Positions 12,637 to 22,700 of a DNA stretch of 64,000 nt are shown piece after piece. Source of the stretch: an uncultured Caulobacterales bacterium (GTDB lineage: Bacteria; Pseudomonadota; Alphaproteobacteria; Caulobacterales; Caulobacteraceae); assembly GCA_903840435.1 (NCBI GenBank), contig CAIMFV010000051.1, forward strand, positions 62,001-126,000, given 5' to 3'. Positions within the stretch are counted from its first letter, which is position 1. Each line of letters begins with the position of its first letter. The position numbers and the translations under genes were made by a program. The notes beneath the pieces are model-generated. The model made no database searches, was not told where the DNA came from, and saw only the letters and a list, made by a program, of their open reading frames with translations.

Positions 12637-13992
12637 ATGAGCGTTGATGTGCTGATGCCCGCCCTATCTCCGACCATGGAGGAGGGCACCCTGACCAAAT
12701 GGACGATCCAGGTGGGCGATAAGGTGAGTGCGGGCGATGTGATCGCAGAGATCGAAACCGACAAGGCCACCATGGAAGTCGAAGCTGTGGATGAAGGCGT
12801 GGTCGAAGCGATTCTGGTGCCTGCGGGCTCAGAAGGTGTGAAGGTCAATACGGCCATTGCGCGGCTATCCGGCGAAGGCCCTGCGGCAGCGCCTGCACCA
12901 AAGCCGGTCGCGGCCGTTGAAGCCGTTCCGACCGCCGCCGCCACGGTAGCCACCTCTGCATCGTCGGGCGTCTCGTCTGCTGATCCTGAAATTCCGGAAG
13001 GCACACCCTTCATCCGCCAGACGGTGCGCGATGCCTTGCGCGACGCCATGGCCGAAGAAATGCGCCGCGATCCAGCGGTATTTCTGATGGGCGAAGAAGT
13101 GGCGCAGTATCAGGGCGCCTATAAGGTCAGCCGCGATCTGTTGCAGGAATTTGGTGAAAAGCGGGTGATCGACACTCCGATCACTGAGCATGGATTTGCC
13201 GGGATTGGCGTTGGCGCGGCCTTTACGGGCCTAAAGCCGATCATCGAATTCATGACCTTCAATTTCGCCATGCAGGCCATTGACCATCTGATCAATTCCG
13301 CCGCCAAGACGCTCTACATGTCCGGCGGTCAGATCAAATCGTCCATCGTCTTTCGGGGGCCCAATGGCGCAGCGGCACGGGTCGCGGCCCAACACAGCCA
13401 GGATTATTCGGCCTGGTATGGCGCAGTGCCGGGGTTGAAAGTTGTTGCTCCTTATGACGCCGCCGACGCCAAGGGCTTGTTGAAAGCGGCAATCCGCGAC
13501 CCCAACCCGGTTGTCTTCCTCGAACATGAAATCATGTATGGCGTCGAATTCGACGTGCCGGAGGGCGTCGACTGGGTTGTGCCGATTGGTAAGGCCAAGG
13601 TCCGCCGTGAAGGCACCGATGTGACCCTGACCGCCCATTCGCGGATGGTCGGGTTTGCCCTGGAAGCGGCGGAGAAGTTGGCCGAAGCGGGAATTTCGGC
13701 CGAGGTCATTGATCTGAGGTCCCTGCGGCCTCTCGATCATGAGACGATTGTCGCCAGCGTCAAAAAGACCAACCGTCTCGTCAGCGTCGAAGAGGGCTGG
13801 GGCCCCTATGGCGTTGGTGCAGAGGTTTGCCAGCGTGTGGTCGAGCATGCCTTTGACTGGCTCGACGCCCCGCCAACCCGGGTCCACGGCGAAGATGTTC
13901 CCATGCCCTACGCCGCCAATCTTGAGGCGCTGTGCTTGCCGTCGGTGGACAAGATTGTCGCCGCCGTCAAAAGCGTGACCGCGCGTGGCTAG
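12637..13992 (+). CDS. pdhB: pyruvate dehydrogenase E1 component, beta subunit with N-terminal lipoyl domain
   Basis: 451 residues, about 120 longer than a plain E1-beta because residues 1-80 form a lipoyl domain with the acceptor lysine in [11 protein letters not shown] (K43). An Ala/Pro linker (about 85-125) leads to the transketolase-like E1-beta domain, with [28 protein letters not shown] and the C-terminal [14 protein letters not shown] lipoylated E1-beta is characteristic of alphaproteobacteria. The lipoyl domain is very similar to that of pdhC downstream, so a recent duplication or gene conversion is likely. Confidence 0.96.
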   Translation: MSVDVLMPALSPTMEEGTLTKWTIQVGDKVSAGDVIAEIETDKATMEVEAVDEGVVEAILVPAGSEGVKVNTAIARLSGEGPAAAPAPKPVAAVEAVPTAAATVATSASSGVSSADPEIPEGTPFIRQTVRDALRDAMAEEMRRDPAVFLMGEEVAQYQGAYKVSRDLLQEFGEKRVIDTPITEHGFAGIGVGAAFTGLKPIIEFMTFNFAMQAIDHLINSAAKTLYMSGGQIKSSIVFRGPNGAAARVAAQHSQDYSAWYGAVPGLKVVAPYDAADAKGLLKAAIRDPNPVVFLEHEIMYGVEFDVPEGVDWVVPIGKAKVRREGTDVTLTAHSRMVGFALEAAEKLAEAGISAEVIDLRSLRPLDHETIVASVKKTNRLVSVEEGWGPYGVGAEVCQRVVEHAFDWLDAPPTRVHGEDVPMPYAANLEALCLPSVDKIVAAVKSVTARG

Positions 13993-14398
13993 CTCAGCCG
14001 ACTTGGCGACGGTCACAGGCGGTTGCCATTGCGGGCAGGTCCGCTTCGAGGTGGATTTACCGCCTCAGGTGGAATCGCACGGCTGCACCTGTTCGATCTG
14101 TGCCAAGACCGGGTTCATCCACATCATCGTCCCGGAAAGTCGCTTTCGGCTGACATCGGGAGAGGCGGCCTTACACGAATACACCTTCAACACAGGTGTG
14201 GCCCGCCACCTGTTTTGCCGCCATTGCGGCGTCAAAAGCTTTTATAAGCCAAGGTCTAATCCCGATGGCTGGTCGGTCAACGAAACCTGTCTTGATCGGA
14301 CAGACGCGGTTGAAATCACCCGAATAGCGCCTTTTGATGGGCAAAACTGGGAGGCGAATGCTGCGGCGCTCGCCCATTTGAGCCAGGAACAATCATGA
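13985..14398 (+). CDS. GFA-family (glutathione-dependent formaldehyde-activating enzyme-like) protein
   Basis: 137 residues, starting at a GTG that overlaps the pdhB stop by 8 bases and ending in an ATGA overlap with pdhC, so it is embedded in the PDH operon. Family zinc-binding cysteines are visible as GGCHCGQV near residue 12, [10 protein letters not shown] near 35 and [11 protein letters not shown] near 75. The GFA fold (Mss4-like) binds zinc; the founding member adds glutathione to formaldehyde, but most homologues have no known substrate. Its place between E1-beta and E2 is unusual. Whether it serves the complex or is a passenger cannot be told. Confidence 0.85.
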   Translation: MASSADLATVTGGCHCGQVRFEVDLPPQVESHGCTCSICAKTGFIHIIVPESRFRLTSGEAALHEYTFNTGVARHLFCRHCGVKSFYKPRSNPDGWSVNETCLDRTDAVEITRIAPFDGQNWEANAAALAHLSQEQS

Positions 14399-15690
14399 CC
14401 GATATTCTCATGCCCGCCCTGTCGCCGACCATGGAGGAGGGGACGCTCGCCAAATGGACCGTCAAGGTCGGTGACGCCATTAAGGCGGGCGATGTGATCG
14501 CCGAAATCGAAACTGACAAGGCGACCATGGAGGTTGAAGCCGTCGATGATGGCGTCATGGCCGAGATTCTCGTGCCTGCCGGGACCGAGGCAGTGAAGGT
14601 CAATGCGGTCATCGCACGCCTGCAAGCCGATGGCGAGGCGAGCCTTTCGAAAGGCGCGGCCCTACCTGTCGCGTCAGACGCGATCGTTCCCGCCACAAAG
14701 CCTGCGCCGAATCTCACGCCCGCCCAGGCACCGGCACCCGCCTTGGTCGCGGCTGCGAAAAGCCCGGCGGGAGGCGCGCGGATATTCGCCAGCCCGCTCG
14801 CCAAACGCCTTGCTGCCGCCAAGGGCGTCGCCCTCGCCAACCTGACCGGAACAGGGCCACACGGTCGAATTATCGCTGCTGATGTCGAGGCGGCGAAAGC
14901 CGGCGTCGCGGCCCCGCGCGCCACACCTGCGGCCGTCGTCAGCGCCACGCCCGCACCTCCCCGGCAAGTGCAGTCCTTGGAGCAGATGGGCATTGCGCCC
15001 GGGTCCTACGATCTTGTGCCGCTGGATGGCATGCGCAAGACCATCGCCCGGCGGATGACGGACAGCTTCCGCGACATCCCGCATTTCCCCTTGACCATGG
15101 ACCTGGAAATCGATCGCTTGTTAGAGGCGCGGGCCCGGATCAACACTGCCCTTGAGGCCCGGAAGATCAAGGTCAGCGTCAACGATATTCTGATCAAGGC
15201 CGCCGCTGCGGCTCTGAAGGTCGTACCGGAAGCCAATGCCAGCTATACGCCAGAAGGCATCGCGCTCCACCACCATGCTGATGTGGCGGTGGCGGTTGCC
15301 ATTGATGGCGGGTTGATCACGCCGATCATTCGGGCGGCTGAGAACCGCAGCCTTGCCGATATTTCGGTTGTGATGAAGGACCTGGCCGAGCGGGCCCGCA
15401 GCCGCAAGCTGAAACCCGACGAGTTCCAAGGCGGCACCTTCTCGCTGTCCAATCTTGGCATGTTTGGCATTAAGAGCTTCGCGTCGATCATCAATGAGCC
15501 GCAGGGCTGTATTCTGTCCATTGGTGCTGGCGAAAAGCGTCCGGTTGTGCGCGGCGACGCCTTGGCGGTGGCAACCGTCATGACCGTCACCTTGACCTGT
15601 GACCACAGGGTCGTGGATGGCGCTATCGGGTCGCGCTGGCTTGCCGCCTTTAAAGGCTTTGTCGAAGACCCCGTCACGCTCTTGGCCTAG
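14395..15690 (+). CDS. pdhC: pyruvate dehydrogenase E2, dihydrolipoamide acetyltransferase
   Basis: 431 residues. Domains in order: lipoyl domain (1-78, acceptor lysine K42 in [11 protein letters not shown]), Ala/Pro linker, peripheral-subunit binding domain near 120-155 (ASPLAKRLAAAKGVAL, then GTGPHGRIIAADVE), a second linker, and the catalytic core from about 205 to the end with the active-site motif CDHRVVDGAIG. E2 transfers the acetyl group from lipoamide to CoA and forms the structural core of the complex. The start overlaps the GFA gene by ATGA. One lipoyl domain, as usual in alphaproteobacteria. Confidence 0.97.
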   Translation: MTDILMPALSPTMEEGTLAKWTVKVGDAIKAGDVIAEIETDKATMEVEAVDDGVMAEILVPAGTEAVKVNAVIARLQADGEASLSKGAALPVASDAIVPATKPAPNLTPAQAPAPALVAAAKSPAGGARIFASPLAKRLAAAKGVALANLTGTGPHGRIIAADVEAAKAGVAAPRATPAAVVSATPAPPRQVQSLEQMGIAPGSYDLVPLDGMRKTIARRMTDSFRDIPHFPLTMDLEIDRLLEARARINTALEARKIKVSVNDILIKAAAAALKVVPEANASYTPEGIALHHHADVAVAVAIDGGLITPIIRAAENRSLADISVVMKDLAERARSRKLKPDEFQGGTFSLSNLGMFGIKSFASIINEPQGCILSIGAGEKRPVVRGDALAVATVMTVTLTCDHRVVDGAIGSRWLAAFKGFVEDPVTLLA

Positions 15691-15755
15691 CGCCAGTTCC
15701 ACAGCGGACCTTTTGTCTGTCCGCGTCACCTCACGACGTTTAGGAGATGAGGCGA

Positions 15756-17162
15756 ATGGCCCTCGACTTCGATCTTATCGTTATCGGTTCTGGTCCGGGC
15801 GGCTATGTGGCCGCAATTCGTGCCGCCCAACTCGGGCTTAAGACCGCCATTGTCGAGCGCGAAAATCTCGGCGGAATCTGCCTCAACTGGGGCTGTATCC
15901 CGACCAAGGCCTTGCTCAAATCGGCAGAGGTCTATGAGAAGCTCGGCCATCTCGACGACTATGGCTTATCGGCGGAAAAGCGTGGTTTTGACTTCGCCAA
16001 GGTTGTGGCGCGCTCGCGTGGCGTGGCCAAGCAGCTGAATGGCGGCGTTGGCTTCTTGATGAAGAAGAACAAGATCGAAGTGATCGAGGGCGCCGCGGGA
16101 CTGGAAAAAGGCAACCCCGCACCCAAGGTCGTGGTCGATCTGAAGGCGGGCGGTACACGCACCGTGCAGGCCAAGTCGGTGATCCTTGCCACAGGCGCGC
16201 GGGCCAAAATCATCCCCGCCATTGGGCTTGCGCCAGATGGTGAGCGCATCTGGACCTATCGCGAAGCCATGACGGCCAGCACCATGCCCGCCTCGCTGCT
16301 TGTGATTGGATCGGGCGCCATTGGCATTGAGTTTGCCAGCTTCTATCGGGCGCTCGGCGCCGATGTGACGGTGATCGAGGCCATGGACCGCATCTTGCCG
16401 GTCGAGGATGGCGAGGTGTCTGCCGCCGCTCAAAAGGCGTTTGAAAAGCGGGGCTTGAAATTCCGCGTTGGCGCGAAGGTGACAAAGCTCGCCAAGACGG
16501 GGAGCGGGGTTTCCCTCACCTTGGAAGCAGGCGGGACGTCGGAGACCTTGTCGGCTGAACGCGCCATTGTCGCGGTCGGCATTGAGGGAAATGTCGAGGG
16601 ACTTGGCCTGGAAGCCTTAGGCGTCAAGCTCGACAGGGGCCATATCACGACCGATGATCACGGCGGAACCGGCATTCCGGGGCTCTTTGCCATTGGCGAT
16701 GTCGCGGGCCCGCCTTGGCTCGCGCACAAGGCCAGCCACGAAGGCATCCACTGTGTCGAGCATATTGCCGGACGCGCGCCGGTGAAGATCAAGTCGCCCA
16801 TTCCCGGCTGCACCTATGCCCAGCCCCAGGTCGCCTCGGTTGGCCTGACCGAACAGGCGGCCAAGGCGCAAGGCCGCGCTGTGAAAATTGGCCGCTTCCC
16901 CTTCCGGGTGAATGGCAAGGCGATTGCGTCTGGCGAAGTCGAGGGCTTTGTCAAAACCCTCTATGACGCCGAAACCGGCGCACTGGTCGGCGCCCACCTG
17001 ATTGGGGCCGAGGTGACGGAGATGATCCAAGGCTTCGTGCTGGCCATGACCTTGGAGGCGACGGAGGCTGAGGTGATGGCGACCGTCTTCCCGCATCCGA
17101 CCATGTCAGAGGCGATGCACGAAGCCACCCTCGACGCCTATGGCCAAGTGATCCATATATAG
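15756..17162 (+). CDS. lpdA: dihydrolipoamide dehydrogenase (E3)
   Basis: 468 residues from the ATG at 15756, chosen because TAGGAG lies at ideal spacing; an ATG nine bases earlier is too close to that site. The FAD-binding [18 protein letters not shown] starts the protein and the redox disulfide is C42-C47 in [15 protein letters not shown]. The NAD-binding [15 protein letters not shown] and the FAD motif [10 protein letters not shown] follow, with the catalytic His-Glu pair in [13 protein letters not shown] at the C-terminus. It reoxidises lipoamide for PDH and probably for other 2-oxoacid dehydrogenases. It lies 65 bases after pdhC. Confidence 0.97.
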   Translation: MALDFDLIVIGSGPGGYVAAIRAAQLGLKTAIVERENLGGICLNWGCIPTKALLKSAEVYEKLGHLDDYGLSAEKRGFDFAKVVARSRGVAKQLNGGVGFLMKKNKIEVIEGAAGLEKGNPAPKVVVDLKAGGTRTVQAKSVILATGARAKIIPAIGLAPDGERIWTYREAMTASTMPASLLVIGSGAIGIEFASFYRALGADVTVIEAMDRILPVEDGEVSAAAQKAFEKRGLKFRVGAKVTKLAKTGSGVSLTLEAGGTSETLSAERAIVAVGIEGNVEGLGLEALGVKLDRGHITTDDHGGTGIPGLFAIGDVAGPPWLAHKASHEGIHCVEHIAGRAPVKIKSPIPGCTYAQPQVASVGLTEQAAKAQGRAVKIGRFPFRVNGKAIASGEVEGFVKTLYDAETGALVGAHLIGAEVTEMIQGFVLAMTLEATEAEVMATVFPHPTMSEAMHEATLDAYGQVIHI

Positions 17163-17190
17163 GGGACTTAAGCCCCGGGTTGGAGCCTCT

Positions 17191-18144
17191 ATGGCCGTAG
17201 TGATCGATCGACAAAACGCCCCGCGCCATCCGGAAAAGATGAAGCGCGCCGATACGGAGGTCTTGCGCAAGCCCGACTGGTTGCGGGTCAAGGCGCCGGG
17301 CTCTGCGGGCTATGAAGACACCCGCCGCATTGTCCGCGCTCAAGGCCTGCACACGGTTTGCGAAGAAGCCGCCTGTCCCAATATCGGCGAGTGCTGGACC
17401 CAAAAACACGCCACCATGATGATTATGGGCGACACCTGCACACGGGCTTGCGCCTTTTGCAATGTGCGCACGGGGATGCCGGGCCCCTTGGATGCCGATG
17501 AGCCAGATCGCGTTGCCCGGGCCGTGGCGGAAATGGGCTTGCGCCACGTGGTCATTACCTCGGTCGACCGGGATGATTTGGCCGACGGTGGCGCGGATCA
17601 TTTTGCCAAGGTGGTGCGGGCCATTCGCAAGGAGGCCCCCGCCGCCACCATTGAAATTCTGACGCCTGACTTTCTGCGCAAACCCCCAGAGGCCCTTGAT
17701 CGCGTGATCGATTCCGGTCCCGACGTGTTCAATCACAATCTCGAAACCGCGCCGCGCCTCTATTTGAAAATCCGACCGGGCGCACGCTATTTCCACTCCT
17801 TGCGGCTATTGCAGCGGGTGAAGGAGCGCGATCCGAGCCAATTCACCAAGTCGGGTTTGATGGTTGGACTTGGCGAAACCAAGGAAGAGGTGATGCAGGT
17901 GATGGATGACATGCGCTCAGCAGATGTCGACTTCATCACCATTGGTCAATATTTGCAGCCGACGCGCAAACATGCGGCCATTGACCGGTTTTGGTCGCCG
18001 GACGAGTTTCAGGCCTTGGAGCAAATCGCCTATGCCAAGGGATTTCTGATGGTTTCAGCCAGCCCCTTGACGCGCTCCTCTCACCACGCTGGCGAGGATT
18101 TTGCCAAGCTAAAGGCCGCGCGCGCCGCGCACGCCAAGCCCTAG
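17191..18144 (+). CDS. lipA: lipoyl synthase
   Basis: 317 residues, normal length. A radical SAM enzyme that inserts two sulfurs into octanoyl-lipoyl domains. The auxiliary [4Fe-4S] cluster cysteines are C57, C62 and C68 ([12 protein letters not shown]); the radical SAM cluster is C83, C87 and C90 (CTRACAFC). The auxiliary-cluster serine motif [10 protein letters not shown] is present at the C-terminus. Its position directly after lpdA is functionally apt, since PDH here needs lipoate on both E1-beta and E2. TTGGAG precedes the ATG. Confidence 0.98.
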   Translation: MAVVIDRQNAPRHPEKMKRADTEVLRKPDWLRVKAPGSAGYEDTRRIVRAQGLHTVCEEAACPNIGECWTQKHATMMIMGDTCTRACAFCNVRTGMPGPLDADEPDRVARAVAEMGLRHVVITSVDRDDLADGGADHFAKVVRAIRKEAPAATIEILTPDFLRKPPEALDRVIDSGPDVFNHNLETAPRLYLKIRPGARYFHSLRLLQRVKERDPSQFTKSGLMVGLGETKEEVMQVMDDMRSADVDFITIGQYLQPTRKHAAIDRFWSPDEFQALEQIAYAKGFLMVSASPLTRSSHHAGEDFAKLKAARAAHAKP

Positions 18145-18151
18145 GCCCCGC

Positions 18152-18640
18152 GTGCGCCACAAGGTCGTCAAGGTGTTGCCCTATCGGGCCGAGGACCTGT
18201 TCACCCTGGTCGGCGATGTCACCCGCTATCCCGAATTTGTTCCTTGGGTGACGCGGCTGACGGCATCACCGGCCCGCGCGGATGGTCCTGACGCCGATGT
18301 CCTGGCAGCCGAGGCCGAGGTTGGGTTTTCGTTCCTCAAGGAGCGGTTCGCTACCACGGTGCGGCGCGACCGGGCCAAGCTTGCGATTGAGGTCGGGCTT
18401 ATTCGCGGTCCGTTTCGCACCCTCAGCAATTCCTGGCGCTTCACACCAGAGGGCGACGGCACCCGCATCGATTTCGCCATCGACTTCGAATTCAAGTCCC
18501 GCCTGCTCGACGGCGTGCTCCATGCCAATTTCGACCGCGCAGTGGGGAAATTGATTGCCTGTTTTGAAGCCCGCGCAGCGGCCTTGCAGGCGGCGGGCGT
18601 GTTTAACGAGCCTACTGCGCCGCCTCAGACTCCAGTTTGA
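18152..18640 (+). CDS. Coq10/RatA family START-domain protein
   Basis: 162 residues starting at a GTG 7 bases after lipA. The N-terminus HKVVKVLPYRAEDLFTLV with DVTRYPEFVPWV is diagnostic of the polyketide cyclase/START-like group that includes yeast Coq10, a ubiquinone-binding protein required for respiration, and E. coli RatA. In alphaproteobacteria a Coq10-like lipid chaperone role is more likely than toxicity; this is inference. Its 3' end overlaps the convergent cytochrome c gene by 29 bases. Confidence 0.85.
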   Translation: MRHKVVKVLPYRAEDLFTLVGDVTRYPEFVPWVTRLTASPARADGPDADVLAAEAEVGFSFLKERFATTVRRDRAKLAIEVGLIRGPFRTLSNSWRFTPEGDGTRIDFAIDFEFKSRLLDGVLHANFDRAVGKLIACFEARAAALQAAGVFNEPTAPPQTPV

Positions 18641-19109
18641 GATAGGCAATCACGTCAGCGCGGTCCTTGTCGTCCTTAATGCCCAAGAAACTCATCTTGG
18701 TTTGGGCAGCGACCGATTTCGGGTCCTTGATCCACGCATCGAGATGGGCGACGTCCCAGCGAAAGCCTTGCGCTTTTAAGCTCTCCGAATAGGCATAGCC
18801 CTCGGCGGATGCGACCTTGCGGCCAAAGAGGCCATAGAGGTTGGGGCCGGTCATGTTTGGCCCACCCTTGGCAATGGTGTGGCAGGCGCGGCAGAGGGCG
18901 AAATGCGTCTCGCCATTAGCAAGGCCAGCATGGGCATAGGCGTCGCCGAGTGCTGCCAGGGTCTTGCGATTGGCTGGCGTGTCGAGTGGACTGGCTGCGG
19001 GAGCGTTCGCGCCACCGCCTGTAGCTTCGCCATGGCCATTCGACGGACCACAGGCACAGAGGGTAAGGCAGACTCCGAAAAGTCCAAAAACAACAGGCAA
19101 GCGGCGCAT
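18612..19109 (-). CDS. lipoprotein-type class I cytochrome c
   Basis: 165 residues from the ATG at 19109; an ATG at 19148 is also possible. The N-terminus MRRLPVVFGLFGVCLTLCACG is a signal sequence ending in a plausible lipobox (L-C-A-C), so the protein is probably exported and lipid-anchored in the periplasm. A low-complexity Gly/Ala linker precedes the haem site CRACHT, and the axial methionine lies in TKMSFLGI near the C-terminus. The GPNLYGLFGRK and DAWIKDP stretches are typical of cytochrome c2/c550. Probably a membrane-attached electron shuttle. Convergent overlap with the Coq10-like gene. Confidence 0.88.
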   Translation of the reverse strand: MRRLPVVFGLFGVCLTLCACGPSNGHGEATGGGANAPAASPLDTPANRKTLAALGDAYAHAGLANGETHFALCRACHTIAKGGPNMTGPNLYGLFGRKVASAEGYAYSESLKAQGFRWDVAHLDAWIKDPKSVAAQTKMSFLGIKDDKDRADVIAYLKLESEAAQ

Positions 19110-19194
19110 GGCGGGTTTACTCGCAAAGATCAGAGATTTTGTTCTCATTAGGGAGTTCGCAGCCGTGGGTCTAGAGATTGCATCGGGGCGGGCC

Positions 19195-19782
19195 TCAGCT
19201 AGCGACCGCAATGACAAAGCGCGCGTCAAGGAAGATGGAAACTTGAAGCCGGGCGTCGCCCGTGCTGACGAAAAAGCGTCCGCCTTCCCGTCGCTCAATG
19301 GCAAAGGCGCTTAAGTCCCGCGCCAGACCGCGACCATCCTGTTTGGCGGCGGCTTCCAAAATTGCCCAGCGAGTGGCAAAGCCAAGACCAGGGCAGGGCG
19401 GCGCCAGGGCTGAAAGCTCTGGGGTGTATTGTGTCTCCAAGGCTTCGACATCGACACCAATCGGGCGGCGAGAAAAGGCCGCAACAAGAAAGGTGTCACG
19501 CTGTGCAAGGCTGACCCAGGCATCATGGGTGACCAAACGCGATGCTCCGGCCTGGGTGGTTTGCAGACGGATGTCTTCAGGATGGCACTTCAGTTGGGCC
19601 GCACAAAGCGCCCGCAAAACGCGGCGATGAAACAGCCGGTCCGGTCGTTTGGCGTCGGCAAAGGCGCGAACCTCCTCGGGCAGCGCCGGTGGCAGAGGCG
19701 GCGGTTTCGTCCGGTCGATGCACCAGACCACACAGTCGCCAATCTGATCGGGCCGTTCAATGAGCCGAGGTTTAGTCCTCAT
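19195..19782 (-). CDS. 4'-phosphopantetheinyl transferase superfamily protein
   Basis: 195 residues from the ATG at 19782, which shares one base with the stop of the NRPS-like gene (TGATG), so translation is coupled. Sfp-type motifs are GVDVE (Mg-binding Asp and Glu) near residue 105 and WAILEAAAKQDGRG near 140, which is a divergent form of the usual WxxKEA. It transfers phosphopantetheine from CoA to the carrier-domain serine. Coupling to a carrier-containing synthetase strongly suggests that this is its dedicated activator. The protein is slightly shorter than Sfp. Confidence 0.85.
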   Translation of the reverse strand: MRTKPRLIERPDQIGDCVVWCIDRTKPPPLPPALPEEVRAFADAKRPDRLFHRRVLRALCAAQLKCHPEDIRLQTTQAGASRLVTHDAWVSLAQRDTFLVAAFSRRPIGVDVEALETQYTPELSALAPPCPGLGFATRWAILEAAAKQDGRGLARDLSAFAIERREGGRFFVSTGDARLQVSIFLDARFVIAVAS

Positions 19783-22700
19783 CAATAGGCCCGCGCGGGC
19801 TGAGCTGGAGATCCTTCCCAACTGGTGCCGGACGGCAGGGTTTCGCCCTTCATCAAAACCGAAAGATCGCCCAGTTGGGCATCGTCCTCGACCACGGCGT
19901 CATAGAGCACAATGGCGAGCGATCCGATGCTGGCGCGCGCGCCGATCTTTAAGCCCGCAACCTTCATGACGCGATCTTCAAAGAGGTGGGTTTGCAGGCC
20001 CGCATCCTCGTTGAGCGCCGCATCATCGCCGACTTCCACGAGATCATATTCGGTTATGTCCGTCGTATCGGTGAACACCCGCTTGCCGATCTTGCAGCCC
20101 AACAGGCGTAAATAGATGTTGATATAGGGGGTGCCGCGCAGAGGCTCTAAGAGCAAGGGCACAGCCAAATTTTCATAGGTCGAGGTGACGAGCTCCGAGC
20201 GCCAAACAAAGAGGCTCCACAGAGGCTGATTGGTCGGGACATAGCGCCCCATGACCACCCATTTGAGAATAATGACGGCCAAACCCGCCGCCAGGGCAAA
20301 GGCCAGATAAAGGAAGGGAAAGGCCAGGGCCATGGCCAGCGGCCCATTGGGGAGATCGTCCAATTCGCCGATCACCGTCAGGAAAATGCTGAAAAAAGAC
20401 AGGAAGAGGGTCAAGGACAGCGTGACGCGCACCGACTCGATGGCAAGCCGCGTTGCGACAAGCCGCTTTGAGGGTTTGAACCGCGCCCCTTCGTCAAACA
20501 CCGCTGCCTGCTGGCGTTTGGGCAAGCGGATGGCTGGCGAGCCAAACCAGGTCGACCCGCGGATCAGGGCTGACGCTGCATCGGCGGGTGGCTTTGACAA
20601 AACCCCGATGAGAACCTCGTCCCCCAGATCAGCGCCGGTGGGCAACAGCCCGGAATTTCCGACAAAGGTTCGCTTGCCAATCCGCGTGCGGGCCAGCCGC
20701 AAGCCTCCCGGCAAGGCGCGCGGGGCGCCGAACACCACGCCATCGGCGATGAAGCTTTCTGGACCAATTTCAATCAGATCCGGCACCAAGGAGGTGGCCG
20801 TCGAGATTTCCGCTCGCGCGCCGACCTTGGCGCCGAGCGCGCGATACCAGGGCGCGACATAGAGGGTGGCATAGAGGGGGTGCAACAGGTCGAGCGCCAA
20901 TTCGCCCAACTGGCGCACAAACCAGAACCGCACATAGAACCCGCTCCAAAGCGAATAGTCGCCGGGCTTGACCTTGCCGAGCAACAGCCATTTGGCCACG
21001 ACGGTCAAAAGGCACATGGACACCACATAGATGGCGGCCAGAAGCGGGGTGATGGCGATGTAGCTATAGTCGGTTGTGGCCCAATCAAGCTCGATAATCA
21101 GGATCAGGCCAGGCGCAATTGGCAGGACCGCCGCCACGGGCAAGATCAAAGCGGCGAGGAAGAGGCCAAGCCCGACGAGGAGCTTCCGCAGGGGGCTCGG
21201 TTCGAGAGGCGCAGGCGTCGGCGCAACCCGGCCGACCCGTTTTGCCGGCGAGCCGCTCCAAATCTCGCCAGCCGGAATTTCGATATTGGCGGGCGCCATA
21301 GAAAGGTCTTCGAGCACCGCGCCGTCGCCGACCTTCGCATCCCGCCCGACCACAGACATGGAGCCCAAAAAGGCACGCTCGCCAATCGTCGTTCGGCCAA
21401 GGATCAACACCCCGCGCTCAACGCCAGAGGTGGCGAGATTGACGCCTTCTGAAACAATGGCGCCGTCGCCAATCTCCACAAGGTCAGGCACGTCTATCGA
21501 AGCGTTTTGCAGTTGCACGCCCTTGCCGATCTTGGCCCCAAGCAGCCGGTAATAGAGCGGCATCAGGGGCGTGCCGGAAAGGTACTGGGTGGGGATGACC
21601 GCCAAGAAGCGACGGACGAACCACCAGCGAAAATAGTATTGCCCCCAAAGCGGATAGATGCCGGGCTTCACCTTCCCAATCACCAACCATTTCATCAGGA
21701 TGGAGAGGAAGATCATCAGGGGCGGCATAAAAATATAGGTCGCCATCGCCACGCCAAGGGCGGGCAGACGGCTTTCCGGTGCGTCAGTCGCCAGGGAAGT
21801 ATAGGTCAAATAGGGCAGGAGCCACTGGACGCCAGAAAAGGCGAAGATCGGTATCAGGGCGAGGGTTTGGGCGATGACACACGCCGCGCGCCGCAATTGT
21901 GGGATGGCGGCGAAGGCGGTCTCGGTCTTTGCCGCGCCGTGGCCCGCTTGCCGCGCGCCTTCCATTCGCTCCGCCAATTTCTGAATTGTTGGGGCGGCAT
22001 AGACGTCTTGAATGGAAAGCCCGGCCAGGGCCGGGTCCTTGCGGGCCAGGGAAACCATCTTGGCAGCGCGCAACGAGTGACCTCCCAGATCTTCGAAAAA
22101 GTCATCTGTGACCGAAACGGGTGCAGGCGCGAACGTCGCACTCCACGCACCGTGCAACGCGACTTCAAGGGCTGTGGTCGGCGCCACGATCTCACGACTG
22201 TCAGGAACAAGATCGGTCGGCCGTTGCAGCGCCTTGCGGTCGACCTTGCCCGAAACCAGACTTGGCAGGGCCTCGCGAACCTCATAGGCGCGCGGGTGCA
22301 TATAGGCGGGAAGCCGTGTCTTCAGCCGGTCGCGCAGGCGATCAAGGTCTGGCGTTTGACCGCGCTGCGGAACCAAGAAGGCGGCCAATAGGTCATCACC
22401 GTCTGGCGAGGTAAAGAGGGCTACCACGGCTTGCGAAATAGCCGGGTCTTCCATGAGCACGGCTTCAATCTCACCCAATTCAACGCGATAGCCGCGAATC
22501 TTCACCTGGGTGTCGATCCGCCCTAAATAATCAATTTCGCCATTGGCGTCTAAGCGGGCCAAGTCGCCGGACCGATACACCCGCTCCGGCACGCCGTCCG
22601 GGCCTGGGAAGCGGGACAAGATAAACTTCTCCTCGGTCAGTTCAGGCCGGTTCAGATAGCCCGCGCCAACGCCAAGACCGCCGATGATCAATTCACCCTC

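Noticed and set aside
16951-17796. Long minus-strand frame across lpdA end and lipA
   Set aside because: Both plus-strand genes are certain and the antisense product has no recognisable domain.
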